This document shows positions 8,424 through 15,755 of a stretch of DNA of 23,444 nucleotides, one piece after another. The notes below the pieces were generated by a model. It worked only from the letters and a program-made list of their open reading frames with translations, was not told the DNA's origin and ran no database searches. The DNA is taken from contig CALFEY010000009.1 in assembly GCA_937958295.1 (NCBI GenBank), forward strand, positions 1-23,444, given 5' to 3'. How positions within the stretch are numbered: the stretch's first letter is position 1; each line of letters opens with the position of its first letter. Position numbers and translations under genes: made by a program. The stretch comes from an uncultured Pseudomonadota bacterium. Lineage in GTDB: Bacteria > Pseudomonadota > Gammaproteobacteria > Burkholderiales > Casimicrobiaceae.

Positions 8424-8814
8424 CTTCCGCAATGGGCGCGGCGGCCGCCGGCGTGGGATCGATCTTGGCCTTGGCCTTGGCGAACTGGCGCACCATCCAG
8501 AAGATCACGAAGGCGAGGATCACGAAGTTCAGCACGATGGTGAGGAAATTGCCCCACCCCAGCAGCGGCACGCCGGCCTTGGTCAGCGCCTCGTACGTCA
8601 TGGGACCGGCATAGCCCGCTGGCGGGTTGGCCAGCATCACGTAGTAGTTCGAAAAATCGAGGCCGCCGATCACCCTGCCGATCACCGGCATGATGATGTC
8701 CTTCACCAGCGAATCGACGATCTTGCCGAACGCAGCGCCGATGATCACGGCCACCGCGAGGTCGATCACGTTCCCCTTGACCGCGAAGTCGCGGAAGTCG
8801 CGCAACATGGACAT
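8374..8814 (-). CDS. mscL: Large-conductance mechanosensitive channel MscL
   Basis: A 146-residue inner-membrane channel that opens under extreme membrane tension and releases solutes during osmotic downshock. The N-terminal amphipathic helix and TM1 read MLRDFRDFAVKGNVIDLAVAVIIGAAFGKIVDSLVKD, the diagnostic MscL block with the pore-lining Gly/Ala pattern. A periplasmic loop with NYYVMLANPPAGYAGP follows, then TM2 (FLTIVLNFVILAFVIFWMV) and a basic, then charged C-terminal helix (LLLREIRDLL) that forms the cytoplasmic bundle. Length is normal for the family. The start is the ATG at 8812-8814 with AGGAG about 10 bases upstream; a second ATG two codons in is also possible. It begins 25 bases after the glnB stop and overlaps the next gene, so the three are probably cotranscribed. 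Confidence 0.97.
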   Translation of the reverse strand: MSMLRDFRDFAVKGNVIDLAVAVIIGAAFGKIVDSLVKDIIMPVIGRVIGGLDFSNYYVMLANPPAGYAGPMTYEALTKAGVPLLGWGNFLTIVLNFVILAFVIFWMVRQFAKAKAKIDPTPAAAAPIAEDVLLLREIRDLLRTRQ

Positions 8815-8839
8815 CCTGTTCTCTCCTGTTCGTCTTTAT

Positions 8840-9178
8840 CTAGATGGCGGCTTCGCCAGATTCGCCGGTGCGGATGCGCACCACGTGCTCCACGGGCGTG
8901 ACGAAGATCTTGCCGTCGCCGATCTTGCCGGTACGCGCGGCCTTCACGATCGCTTCGATCGCGCGCTCCACGAGCGACTCGGCCACCACGACCTCGACCT
9001 TTACCTTGGGCAGGAAATCCACGACATACTCGGCGCCGCGATAGAGCTCGGTGTGCCCCTTCTGCCGACCGAAGCCCTTGACTTCGGTGACGGTGAGCCC
9101 GGTGACGCCGAGCTCCGATAGTGCCTCGCGCACCTCGTCGAGCTTGAACGGCTTGACCACTGCCTCGATTTTTTTCAT
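8840..9178 (-). CDS. glnB: PII nitrogen regulatory protein GlnB
   Basis: A 112-residue PII signal protein, the cytoplasmic sensor of 2-oxoglutarate and ATP/ADP that tunes glutamine synthetase adenylylation and NtrB/NtrC. MKKIEAVVKPFKLDEVREAL is the standard N-terminus. The T-loop GHTELYRGAEYVVDFLPK carries the uridylylated Tyr51 (also Tyr46), the B-loop is ARTGKIGDGKIFV and the C-loop has VEHVVRIRTGE. Length and all loops match GlnB/GlnK; glnB is preferred over glnK because no amtB is adjacent. The start is the ATG at 9176-9178 with GGAG 8 bases upstream. It is the first gene of a minus-strand trio with mscL and the sugar dehydrogenase and is divergent from the FemAB-like gene. Confidence 0.96.
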   Translation of the reverse strand: MKKIEAVVKPFKLDEVREALSELGVTGLTVTEVKGFGRQKGHTELYRGAEYVVDFLPKVKVEVVVAESLVERAIEAIVKAARTGKIGDGKIFVTPVEHVVRIRTGESGEAAI

Positions 9179-9339
9179 GCAAAGACTCCAGCGAGCGTTG
9201 CGAACGGAGGGCCGGCGCGGGCGGGTGTGGACCCAGGACCACCGCGCACGAGCGATGGCGAAAGCTTACACGAAGCGCGCGAGCGGCCAGGCTGGCTCCG
9301 CCGCCCATGCGCAGCTGCGGTCCGGTCGTGCCGGCGAAG

Positions 9340-9369
9340 TTGAGCCGCGCGCGCTTTTCACGCGACAAT
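9340..9369 (+). promoter_or_regulatory. Candidate promoter of the FemAB-like gene
   Basis: TTGAGC (9340-9345) and GACAAT (9364-9369), each four of six to consensus, lie 18 bases apart and end 11 bases before the ATG at 9381. The mRNA would have almost no leader. The rest of the 202-base divergent gap to glnB (9179-9380) shows nothing else I can support except the glnB ribosome binding site. Confidence 0.33.
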
Positions 9370-9380
9370 GGGGTCGATCC

Positions 9381-10568
9381 ATGCGCTCTCCCGTTCCTTT
9401 CGTCGCGCCGCCTTTGCCGGTGGTGGCCTCGGCACTCATTCGTGAGGATGTCTGCCTCGCGGACATCCCGCCCGCGGCGTGGCACGCCTTGCAGGGCCAG
9501 CAGGCGCAGCCGTTCCTGGACCACGCCTTCCTCACGGCGCTGCACGACACCGGCTGCGCCTCTCCGCGCACCGGATGGACGCCGCACTACCTCACCGCCT
9601 GGGGCGGGGGCGCGCTGGTGGGCGCGCTGCCCCTGTACGCCAAGACCCACAGCTACGGCGAGTACGTCTTCGACTGGGGCTGGGCCTAGGCCTACCGCCG
9701 GCACGGCCGGCGGTACTACCCTAAGCTCGTCGGCGCGATCCCTTTCACCCCCGTCACGGGGCCGCGCCTGCTCGCCCCCGAGCCAGCGGTGCGCCGGGCG
9801 CTGCTCGCGCACGCGCTCGATCTCGTGCGTAGCGGCGCCTATTCGTCGCTGCACGTGCTGTTCCTCGAAGATGATGAGCGGGCCTACGGCGCCGCCCTGG
9901 GCATGACGCAGCGAGCGGGGGTGCAGTTCCATTGGACCAACGCCGGCTATCGCGACTTCGCCGACTTCCTGGCGGCGTTCTCGCACGACAAGCGAAAGAA
10001 GGTGAAGCAGGAACGACGACGCCTGGCGGAGTCCGGCGTGACGTTCGAACGACGCCGGGGTCGCGCCATCACCGCCGAGGACTGGGCGTTCTTCTATCGC
10101 TGCTACACCACCACGTATCGCGCGCACCATTCCACGCCGTACCTCACCGGGTCGTTCTTCGAGCGCATCGGCGAGGCGCTGCCCGACAACCTCGTGCTCG
10201 TGCTCGGCTGGCGCGACGGCCAGCGCCTGTGTGCCGCGCTCGACATCCACGACGCGCACACCCTGTGGGGACGCTATTGGGGCACGCTCGACTACGTCCC
10301 GGGTCTGCACTTCGAGGCCTGCTACTACCAGGCCATCGAGTTCTGCATCGAGCAGGGCATCGCGCGCTTCGAAGGAGGCGCCCAAGGCGTGCACAAGCTC
10401 GCCCGGGGCTTGCGCCCGGTGACCACGCACTCGCTGCACGCCGTAGGGGACCCCGATTTCGCTCCCGCCATCGCCGATTTCTGCGCGCGCGAGCGCATGG
10501 AGGTCGAGCATGCCCGCGACGAGCTTGCCGGGTCTTCACCCTTCCGCGCCGACCGCGACGCACCCTGA
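9381..10568 (+). pseudogene. FemAB/GNAT-like acyltransferase (PF04339-type), interrupted by an in-frame TAG
   Basis: The frame is open from the ATG at 9381 to the TGA at 10566-10568 (395 positions, normal for the family) except for a TAG at 9687-9689, codon 103. Homology runs through the stop without a frameshift: before it PFLDHAFLTALHDTGC, PRTGW, LVGALPLYAKTHSYGEYVFDWGWA; after it AYRRHGRRYYPKL, AIPFTPVTGPRLL, HDKRKKVKQERRRL, YLTGSFFERI and RFEGGAQGVHKLARGL. In relatives as I recall them the stop position is usually acidic (WAWADAY). The family belongs to the peptidoglycan-recognition/FemAB-like GNAT fold; its substrate is not established. Reinitiation at GTG 9789 would lose 136 residues and has no ribosome binding site. 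It may be a decaying gene, a sequence error or a readthrough gene; see findings. Confidence 0.82.
9693..9715 (+). other. Perfect 10-bp hairpin just after the amber codon
   Basis: TACCGCCGGC (9693-9702) and GCCGGCGGTA (9706-9715) pair perfectly around the loop ACG, beginning 3 bases after the TAG. The TAG itself is the centre of the palindrome GGCCTAGGCC (9683-9692). The stem also encodes Tyr/Arg codons conserved in the family, so GC-rich codons alone may explain it. Confidence 0.6.
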
Positions 10569-10635
10569 AGGCCCGCCCCGGTCCGGTTCGACCGCGATGC
10601 TAGACTCGGCGGCCCCGATGCCCGCCGAGCCTGCC

Positions 10636-11433
10636 ATGGATTCGATCCTCGTCGAACGCGACGGTCCCGTCGCCACGCTCACCCTCAATCGCCCGGAGTC
10701 GCTCAACGTTCTCGACTTTCCGATGATGGACGCGCTGGTGGACGCGACAGCCTCGCTCGCCGCCGACGACTCCCTGCGCGTGGTGATCCTCCGCGGAGCG
10801 GGCAGGCACTTCATGGCCGGCGGGGACATCCGCACCTTCGCCGGTGAACTCGAGCTCCCGCCGGATGAGCGCAGCGTCCGCTTCCGCGCGCTCATCGGCC
10901 GCCTGCACGCTTCCATCGAGACGCTCGCGCGCATGCCACACCCGGTGATCGCGCAGGTGCACGGCGCCGTCGCGGGCTTCGGCCTCTCGCTCATGAATGC
11001 CTGTGACCTCGCGATCGCCGCGGACAGCGCGTACTTCGCGTCGGCCTACAAGGCGATCGCCACCACGCCGGACGGCGGCGGCACGTGGTCGCTGCCGCGA
11101 CTCGTCGGCTTACGACGCGCGCTCGACATCATGCTGGTGGGCGACCGCTTCGATGCGCAGCAGGCGCACGCTTTCGGGCTCGTCAACCGGGTGGTGCCGG
11201 CGGCCGACCTGGACGCCGCCGTGCGCACCCTTGCGCAGTCGCTCGCCGCGGGTCCTGCGCTCGCCATCCGCAACACGAAGCGCCTCCTGCGCGAATCGCT
11301 CGGCCGCTCCCTTTCCGAACAGCTCGCTGCAGAAGCCACGAGCTTCGGCGCCTGTGCCGCCACCGCCGACTTCAAGGAAGGGATCACCGCCTTCATCGAG
11401 AAGCGTCCGGCCCGGTTCACGGAGCGGCCATGA
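10636..11433 (+). CDS. Enoyl-CoA hydratase/isomerase family protein (crotonase fold)
   Basis: A 265-residue crotonase-fold enzyme acting on acyl-CoA. MDSILVERDGPVATLTLNRPESLN is the family start. AGGD (61-64) and AGFG (113-116) supply the two oxyanion-hole amides that hold the thioester. The two glutamates of classical hydratase are not seen: the first position is Asp124 (NACDLA) and the second aligns with Tyr138. Asp146 in TTPDGGGTW occupies the place used by PaaG-like delta3-delta2 enoyl-CoA isomerases. An isomerase or unusual hydratase is therefore likelier than a plain hydratase. I chose the ATG at 10636 because homology begins there; in-frame ATGs at 10597 and 10618 are possible. The stop overlaps the next start by 4 bases, so the pair forms an operon. 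Confidence 0.9.
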   Translation: MDSILVERDGPVATLTLNRPESLNVLDFPMMDALVDATASLAADDSLRVVILRGAGRHFMAGGDIRTFAGELELPPDERSVRFRALIGRLHASIETLARMPHPVIAQVHGAVAGFGLSLMNACDLAIAADSAYFASAYKAIATTPDGGGTWSLPRLVGLRRALDIMLVGDRFDAQQAHAFGLVNRVVPAADLDAAVRTLAQSLAAGPALAIRNTKRLLRESLGRSLSEQLAAEATSFGACAATADFKEGITAFIEKRPARFTERP

Positions 11434-12263
11434 GCTCGCTCGCCGCTCGGACGCTCTTCATCACCGGCGCCTCGCGCGGCATCGGACTGGCCATCGCCCT
11501 GCGTGCGGCCCGCGATGGCGCCAACGTGGTGATCGCTGCCAAGACGACGGCGGCGCACGCCAAGCTGCCCGGCACGATCTTCACCGCGGCGGAGGAAGTC
11601 GAGGCGGCGGGCGGCAAGGCGCTCGCGGTCGCCTGCGACATCCGCGACGAAGCGGCCGTCCATGCCGCAGTACGCGCGGCAGTCGCGCGCTTCGGCGGCA
11701 TCGACATCCTGGTGAACAACGCCAGCGCGATCAGCCTCACCGGTACCCTCGCCACGCCGATGAAGCGCTTCGATCTCCTGATGGACGTGGACGTGCGCGG
11801 CACGTTCCTGTGCGCGCAGGCGTGCCTCCCGCTGCTGCAGGCGGCGGCACGGGCGGGGCGCAACCCGCACATCCTCACCCTTTCGCCACCGCTCAATCTC
11901 GATCCCGGGTGGTTTGCGCCGCATGTGGCCTACACCATCGCCAAGTACGGAATGAGCATGTGCGTGCTGGGAATGGCCGAGGAGTTTCGCGGCGACGGCA
12001 TTGCGGTCAACGCGCTGTGGCCGCGCACGATCATCGCCACGGCGGCACTTGCCATGGTTTCGGACGCTGCGGCACAGGTGGAGCGCGCACGCACGCCGCA
12101 GATCGTGGCGGAGGCCGCGCACGCGATCCTGGTCCGCGACGCCCGGGGCACCACCGGCCGCTTCTTCCTCGACGAAGATGCGCTGCGCGAATCGGGCGTG
12201 ACGGACTTCACGCGCTATGCCGTGAATCCCGCCGTCCCGCCGCTGCCCGATCTGTTCGTGTAG
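11430..12263 (+). CDS. SDR family oxidoreductase, HSDL2/citronellal-dehydrogenase-like
   Basis: A 277-residue NAD(P)-dependent short-chain dehydrogenase. TGASRGIG (12-19) is the cofactor loop, DIRDE (70-74) contacts adenine, NNAS (96-99) is structural, and Ser152, Tyr168 and Lys172 (Y-T-I-A-K) are the catalytic triad. The segments AAKTTAAHAKLPGTIFTAAEE, NLDPGWFAPHVAYT and EEFRGDGIAVNALWPRT are characteristic of the HSDL2-like branch linked to fatty-acyl or terpenoid alcohol metabolism, not of 3-ketoacyl-ACP reductases. The ATG at 11430 overlaps the crotonase stop (ATGA) and is preceded by GGAG. The pairing with a crotonase suggests a joint role in degrading an unusual or branched acyl-CoA; that is an inference. 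Confidence 0.92.
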   Translation: MSSLAARTLFITGASRGIGLAIALRAARDGANVVIAAKTTAAHAKLPGTIFTAAEEVEAAGGKALAVACDIRDEAAVHAAVRAAVARFGGIDILVNNASAISLTGTLATPMKRFDLLMDVDVRGTFLCAQACLPLLQAAARAGRNPHILTLSPPLNLDPGWFAPHVAYTIAKYGMSMCVLGMAEEFRGDGIAVNALWPRTIIATAALAMVSDAAAQVERARTPQIVAEAAHAILVRDARGTTGRFFLDEDALRESGVTDFTRYAVNPAVPPLPDLFV

Positions 12264-12300
12264 TCGACCGGCGCGCGCATGCCGGGCGGCACAGGCAGCG

Positions 12301-12325
12301 CAGCGGCATCAGGATGCTGCCGCTG
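12301..12325. terminator. Hairpin between convergent SDR and rluB genes
   Basis: CAGCGGCA (12301-12308) and TGCCGCTG (12318-12325) form a perfect 8-bp stem with a 9-base loop in the 72-base convergent gap. Being symmetrical it could end transcription from both sides. No T-run flanks it, so the call rests on position and pairing. Confidence 0.38.
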
Positions 12326-12335
12326 GCTTCGTCCC

Positions 12336-13973
12336 CTACTCGTCGTCGTAGTCGGGCAAACCCGCCGGCTTGCCGCCCGCCGGCGCGACGTTGCCGTTGA
12401 CCTCGCGGGGGACCTCGCGCCGCGGCTCGCGTGGTGCGACGTTGCCGTTGGGCTCGCGCGGCGCCACGTTGCCGTTCGGTTCGCGGGCCGCGACATTGCC
12501 ATTGGCTTCGCGCGGCGCGACATTGCCGTTGGGCTCGCGGAAATCGACATTGCCGTTGGGCTCGCGCGGCCCGCCTTTCGGTGGACGCGGTCCGTTCTTC
12601 CCGCGGAAGGCCCCGCCGCCCCCGCCCTTCCCGGGCGGACGTCCGCGAGCGCCGCTGCGGTTGCCGCCGCGATCGTTAAAGCCCCCTTCACTGCCGCCCT
12701 GGCGCGGCGCGCCCTGGGGCACTGACAGGCGATGGGTGGCGAACGGCGATGCGTTAGCGTTGCTCATTGGCTGGATCTCGTCGAAGTCGACGCGCGGTCC
12801 ACGGGGACGCGCCGCTACGCCGCCTTGTCCCTTGGGCCCGCCGAAGCCCGCGCGCCGCTGCTTGCCGCCGCCTCCGGGCGGCCGCAAGCCAATCGCGTTG
12901 GCATTGCTCAACGGTTGCGTGGTCTCGAAGTCCGGACGCGGCGCCTTCTGCGCTCGCGGCCCTTGCCGCGGTCCCTTGCCATGCGGACGACCGCCCTTGC
13001 CCTGCGACCCGGGGATCGGTCCCTGCAGCCCCGGTCCCTGCGCGCCGGCCTGCGCCGGACCCTGCGCGGGACGCGGGCCGCCTTCCTGCGTCGGACGCGG
13101 GCCCTTCGGACCGCCGTGCCGCGGCTTGCCCTGCTGCCCGCGCGGATGGTTCGGCCGTGGCCCCTGGCGCGGTGCGCCGCCGGCCTGGCCCTTGAGCCCG
13201 GCGGCTTCCATCACGACCGCCACCTCCGCCGCCTCGAGCTCCGACAAGTCGCCGCGCTTGAGTAGCGAGGGCATCGCGAGCGTGCCATAGCGCGTGCGGA
13301 TGAGCCGCGACACCGGCACTTCGAGGGCCTCGAACAGGCGGCGCACCTCGCGGTTGCGCCCTTCCTTCAGCACCACGTGGTACCAGTGATTGGCGCCCTC
13401 TTCCTCGCCGCCGCCGTCTTCGACCTTCTCGCACTTCGCAAGACCGTCCTCCAGCGTGATGCCCGTGGTGAGGCGTTGCATCTGCTCCTCGTTCAGGCGG
13501 CCCAGCACGCGCACCGCGTACTCGCGCTCCACTTCGTAGCGCGGATGCATAAGGCGGTTGGCGAGTTCTCCCGAGTTGGTGAAGAGCAGCAAGCCCTCGG
13601 TATTGAAGTCGAGACGGCCCACGTTGATCCACTTGCCGTTGCCGATGTTGGGCAGCTTGCCGAAGACCGTCGGCCGGCCCTCCGGATCGTCGCGCGTAAC
13701 GATCTCGCCCGCCGGCTTGTGATACATGAGCACGCGCGGGCGCGGCTCCGTGAAGCGCACCTTCACGAGCTCGCCGTTGATGCGCACTTCGTCGCCTGGC
13801 CCGACCTTCTGGCCCACTTCGGCGGGCTCGCGGTTCACCGTGATGCGGCCGGCGAGGATCATCTCCTCCATCGCGCGGCGCGAGCCGAACCCGCAGGAGG
13901 CCAGCACTTTGTGCAGGCGCTGCGGCTCGTTGAAGATTTCGTCAGTGGAGCGTTTGATTCTCGTCGGCGCCAT
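12336..13973 (-). CDS. rluB: 23S rRNA pseudouridine(2605) synthase RluB with long low-complexity tail
   Basis: A 545-residue RsuA-family enzyme that isomerises a uridine of helix 93 in 23S rRNA. Residues 16-64 are an S4 RNA-binding domain (QRLHKVLASCGFGSRRAMEE). The catalytic domain follows with GRLDFNTEGLLLFTNSGELANRL (catalytic Asp122) and KEGRNREVRRLFEALEVPVSRLIR. Everything after about residue 264, more than half the protein, is a Gly/Pro/Arg/Asn-rich tail containing two QP(L/M)SNANA boxes (near 352 and 402) and five tandem 9-residue REPNGNVAP-type units (470-514) plus degenerate copies. E. coli RluB is about 290 residues with a short basic tail. The start is the ATG at 13971-13973, preceded by GGGAGAG, inside the scpB end (32-base overlap). 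Last gene of the minus-strand operon. Confidence 0.95.
   Translation of the reverse strand: MAPTRIKRSTDEIFNEPQRLHKVLASCGFGSRRAMEEMILAGRITVNREPAEVGQKVGPGDEVRINGELVKVRFTEPRPRVLMYHKPAGEIVTRDDPEGRPTVFGKLPNIGNGKWINVGRLDFNTEGLLLFTNSGELANRLMHPRYEVEREYAVRVLGRLNEEQMQRLTTGITLEDGLAKCEKVEDGGGEEEGANHWYHVVLKEGRNREVRRLFEALEVPVSRLIRTRYGTLAMPSLLKRGDLSELEAAEVAVVMEAAGLKGQAGGAPRQGPRPNHPRGQQGKPRHGGPKGPRPTQEGGPRPAQGPAQAGAQGPGLQGPIPGSQGKGGRPHGKGPRQGPRAQKAPRPDFETTQPLSNANAIGLRPPGGGGKQRRAGFGGPKGQGGVAARPRGPRVDFDEIQPMSNANASPFATHRLSVPQGAPRQGGSEGGFNDRGGNRSGARGRPPGKGGGGGAFRGKNGPRPPKGGPREPNGNVDFREPNGNVAPREANGNVAAREPNGNVAPREPNGNVAPREPRREVPREVNGNVAPAGGKPAGLPDYDDE
12387..12566 (-). repeat. Tandem 27-bp coding repeats in the rluB tail
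   Basis: Five consecutive 27-base units (12432-12566) encode variants of REPNGNVAP, namely NVDF, NVAP, NVAA, NVAP and NVAP endings. They are followed by a degenerate 8-codon unit and a final REVNGNV. All units keep the reading frame. The base sequence varies at third positions as well as in codons, so the array is not freshly amplified. Confidence 0.85.
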
Positions 13974-14895
13974 GCTCTCCCGGATCGCGTGCAGCGCCAG
14001 GTTCGTCTGTTTCGCCGGGGTCGGGGCCGAGGAGTGGGGTCGCGAGGACGAGTGCCGCCTCGGCGGCCTTTGCTGGGGCATCGGGCATCTCCAGGAGGTG
14101 AGTGGTGTCGAGCTCGGCGAGAGGGGGAAGTTCCGCTAGGGAGCGGAGGCCCAAGTCGTCCAGGAAGATCTTGGTCGTCGCGTAGAGCGCCGGGCGACCC
14201 GGCGTCTCGCGATGGCCCACGACTTCCACCCATTGCCGGTCCTCGAGCGTCTTGATGACGTTCGTGGACACGGCAACGCCGCGGATCGCTTCGATGTCGC
14301 CGCGGGTGACGGGTTGCTGATAGGCGACGATGGCGAGGGTCTCCATCACCGCACGTGAGTAGCGAGGCGGCTTATCGGGCGAGAGCCGGTCGAGATAGGT
14401 CTGCACCGCGCGCGTGCCCTGGAAGCGCCATCCGCTGGCCACCTGCACGAGCTCGACCTTGCGCCCCTGCCAGTCCTGGGCGAGATCGGTGAGCAGATTG
14501 CGAACGATGTCCTGCGCCAGTGGCGGCTCGAAGAGCTTGGCGAGCTCCGCCGTGGTGGTGGGCTCGCCGGCCACCAGCAGTGCCGCCTCAAGGATGCCCT
14601 TGACCTCGGCCACGTCGCCCACGGATTGCGCAAGGTCATCCGCATCGGCCGTCGCACGCGCGGCGTCGTCGGTGGTCTCGGCGGCGGCCACGACTGCGTT
14701 GTCGACGGTCGTCTCGGTGGCGGGGCTGTAGGCTGCCGCGGGCGCGTCGGCGTCAGCCTGGGCGGCGTCAGCAGGCGCTGCCGCGGTCTCGCCTGCTGCA
14801 GCGCCCGGCTCGCCGCTGGGGCTCGTGGCGTCGGCCGGCGCTGCGACCGCCGGATCGTCGTCAGGGGACGGTGTTTGCGATTCGTTGTCGTTCAT
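13942..14895 (-). CDS. scpB: Segregation and condensation protein ScpB
   Basis: A 317-residue kleisin-associated winged-helix protein of the SMC-ScpA-ScpB condensin that compacts and separates the chromosome. The core runs from about residue 95: VKGILEAALLVAGEPTTTAELAKLF, then GWRFQGTRAVQTYLDRL, then RAVMETLAIVAYQQPVTRGDIEAIRGVAVS and WVEVVGHRETPGRPALYATT, the most conserved ScpB block. Residues 1-90 are an Ala/Asp/Thr-rich acidic extension absent from short ScpB proteins (about 190-200 residues), probably disordered. The acidic tail carries another low-complexity stretch. The ATG overlaps the scpA stop by 4 bases and the 3' end overlaps rluB by 32 bases, so the three are translationally coupled. 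Confidence 0.94.
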   Translation of the reverse strand: MNDNESQTPSPDDDPAVAAPADATSPSGEPGAAAGETAAAPADAAQADADAPAAAYSPATETTVDNAVVAAAETTDDAARATADADDLAQSVGDVAEVKGILEAALLVAGEPTTTAELAKLFEPPLAQDIVRNLLTDLAQDWQGRKVELVQVASGWRFQGTRAVQTYLDRLSPDKPPRYSRAVMETLAIVAYQQPVTRGDIEAIRGVAVSTNVIKTLEDRQWVEVVGHRETPGRPALYATTKIFLDDLGLRSLAELPPLAELDTTHLLEMPDAPAKAAEAALVLATPLLGPDPGETDEPGAARDPGEHGADENQTLH

Positions 14896-15743
14896 TCGGA
14901 AGGCATATCGGCGGCGAGCCGGAACTCCGGCGTGCCGGTGAGTGTGACGTGGATCGGCGCATACGGCTCGGTCTGCGCAATCGTGACGAGCTCCTCGCGG
15001 GCGAGCTCGAGCAGCGCGAGGAACGTCACCACGAGATGCGCGACATCGGCGTGCTCGGCGAAGAGCGCTGTGAAATCGGTGTACTTCCCGCGCTCGAGCG
15101 ACTTCAGCACGCGGCTCATCTCGCTACGCACCGAGAGCTGCTCGCGGGTGACGAGGTGGTGGCGATTGACCTTCGCGCGCGCGACGAGTCCCGCCCACGC
15201 GGCCTTGAGGTCTTCCGGGCGCACGTCGGGCATGCGCTGCGTGGCGACGTGGTCGAACCAAACGCGCACCATCGAGAAGTCGCGCTGCGCGAGCGGGTGG
15301 TCATCCAGGCCGCGGGCGGCCTGCTTCATGCGCTCGTATTCGAGAAGGCGGCGCACGAGCTCGGCGCGCGGATCCTCGGCTTCCTGTCCCGGCGGCGCCG
15401 GCGGCTTGGGAAGCAGAAGGCGGGACTTGATCTCGATGAGCACCGCGGCCATGAGCAGGTATTCCGCGGCGAGCTCGAGCTGCGTGCGCCGCATCATCTC
15501 GACGTACCCCAGGTACTGCTTGGTGAGGTCCGCCATCGGGATGTCGAGCACATTGATGTTCTGCTTGCGGATGAGGTAGAGCAGCAGGTCGAGCGGCCCC
15601 TCGAACGACTCGAGAAACACTTCGAGCGCCTCGGGCGGGATGTACAGATCCTGCGGCATCACCGTGACCGCCTCGCCGTAGACGCGCGCGAGCGGCTTCG
15701 GATCCGGCGACGGATGCTCCAGATCGAGGGCGCCGTCGGTCAT
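14892..15743 (-). CDS. scpA: Segregation and condensation protein ScpA (kleisin)
   Basis: A 283-residue kleisin that bridges the SMC head domains and carries ScpB. The N-terminal kleisin block LEVFLESFEGPLDLLLYLIRKQNINVLDIPMADLTKQYL starts near residue 37. It is followed by LAAEYLLMAAVLIEIKSRLLLP, an acidic linker (QEAEDPRAELVRRLLEYERMK) and a C-terminal winged helix with FTALFAEHADVAHLVVTFLALLELAREE. Length is as expected. The ATG at 15741-15743 lies 12 bases after the trpS stop. The scpA-scpB overlap is usual and fits production of the two partners in fixed ratio. Confidence 0.95.
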   Translation of the reverse strand: MTDGALDLEHPSPDPKPLARVYGEAVTVMPQDLYIPPEALEVFLESFEGPLDLLLYLIRKQNINVLDIPMADLTKQYLGYVEMMRRTQLELAAEYLLMAAVLIEIKSRLLLPKPPAPPGQEAEDPRAELVRRLLEYERMKQAARGLDDHPLAQRDFSMVRVWFDHVATQRMPDVRPEDLKAAWAGLVARAKVNRHHLVTREQLSVRSEMSRVLKSLERGKYTDFTALFAEHADVAHLVVTFLALLELAREELVTIAQTEPYAPIHVTLTGTPEFRLAADMPSE

Positions 15744-15755
15744 CGCGAATGCCCG

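Noticed and set aside
9687..9689. The TAG as a pyrrolysine codon or sign of genome-wide amber reassignment
   Set aside because: About half the genes in the window end in TAG, and no pyl genes are seen; pyrrolysine use in this group is not expected.
8766..10511. A 581-codon minus-strand frame covering glnB and the antisense of the FemAB-like gene
   Set aside because: Shadow frame; glnB in its own frame and the plus-strand homology explain the region.
12387..12566. The 27-base repeats as a CRISPR array
   Set aside because: Units are directly adjacent without spacers, keep an open frame and lie inside the rluB coding sequence.
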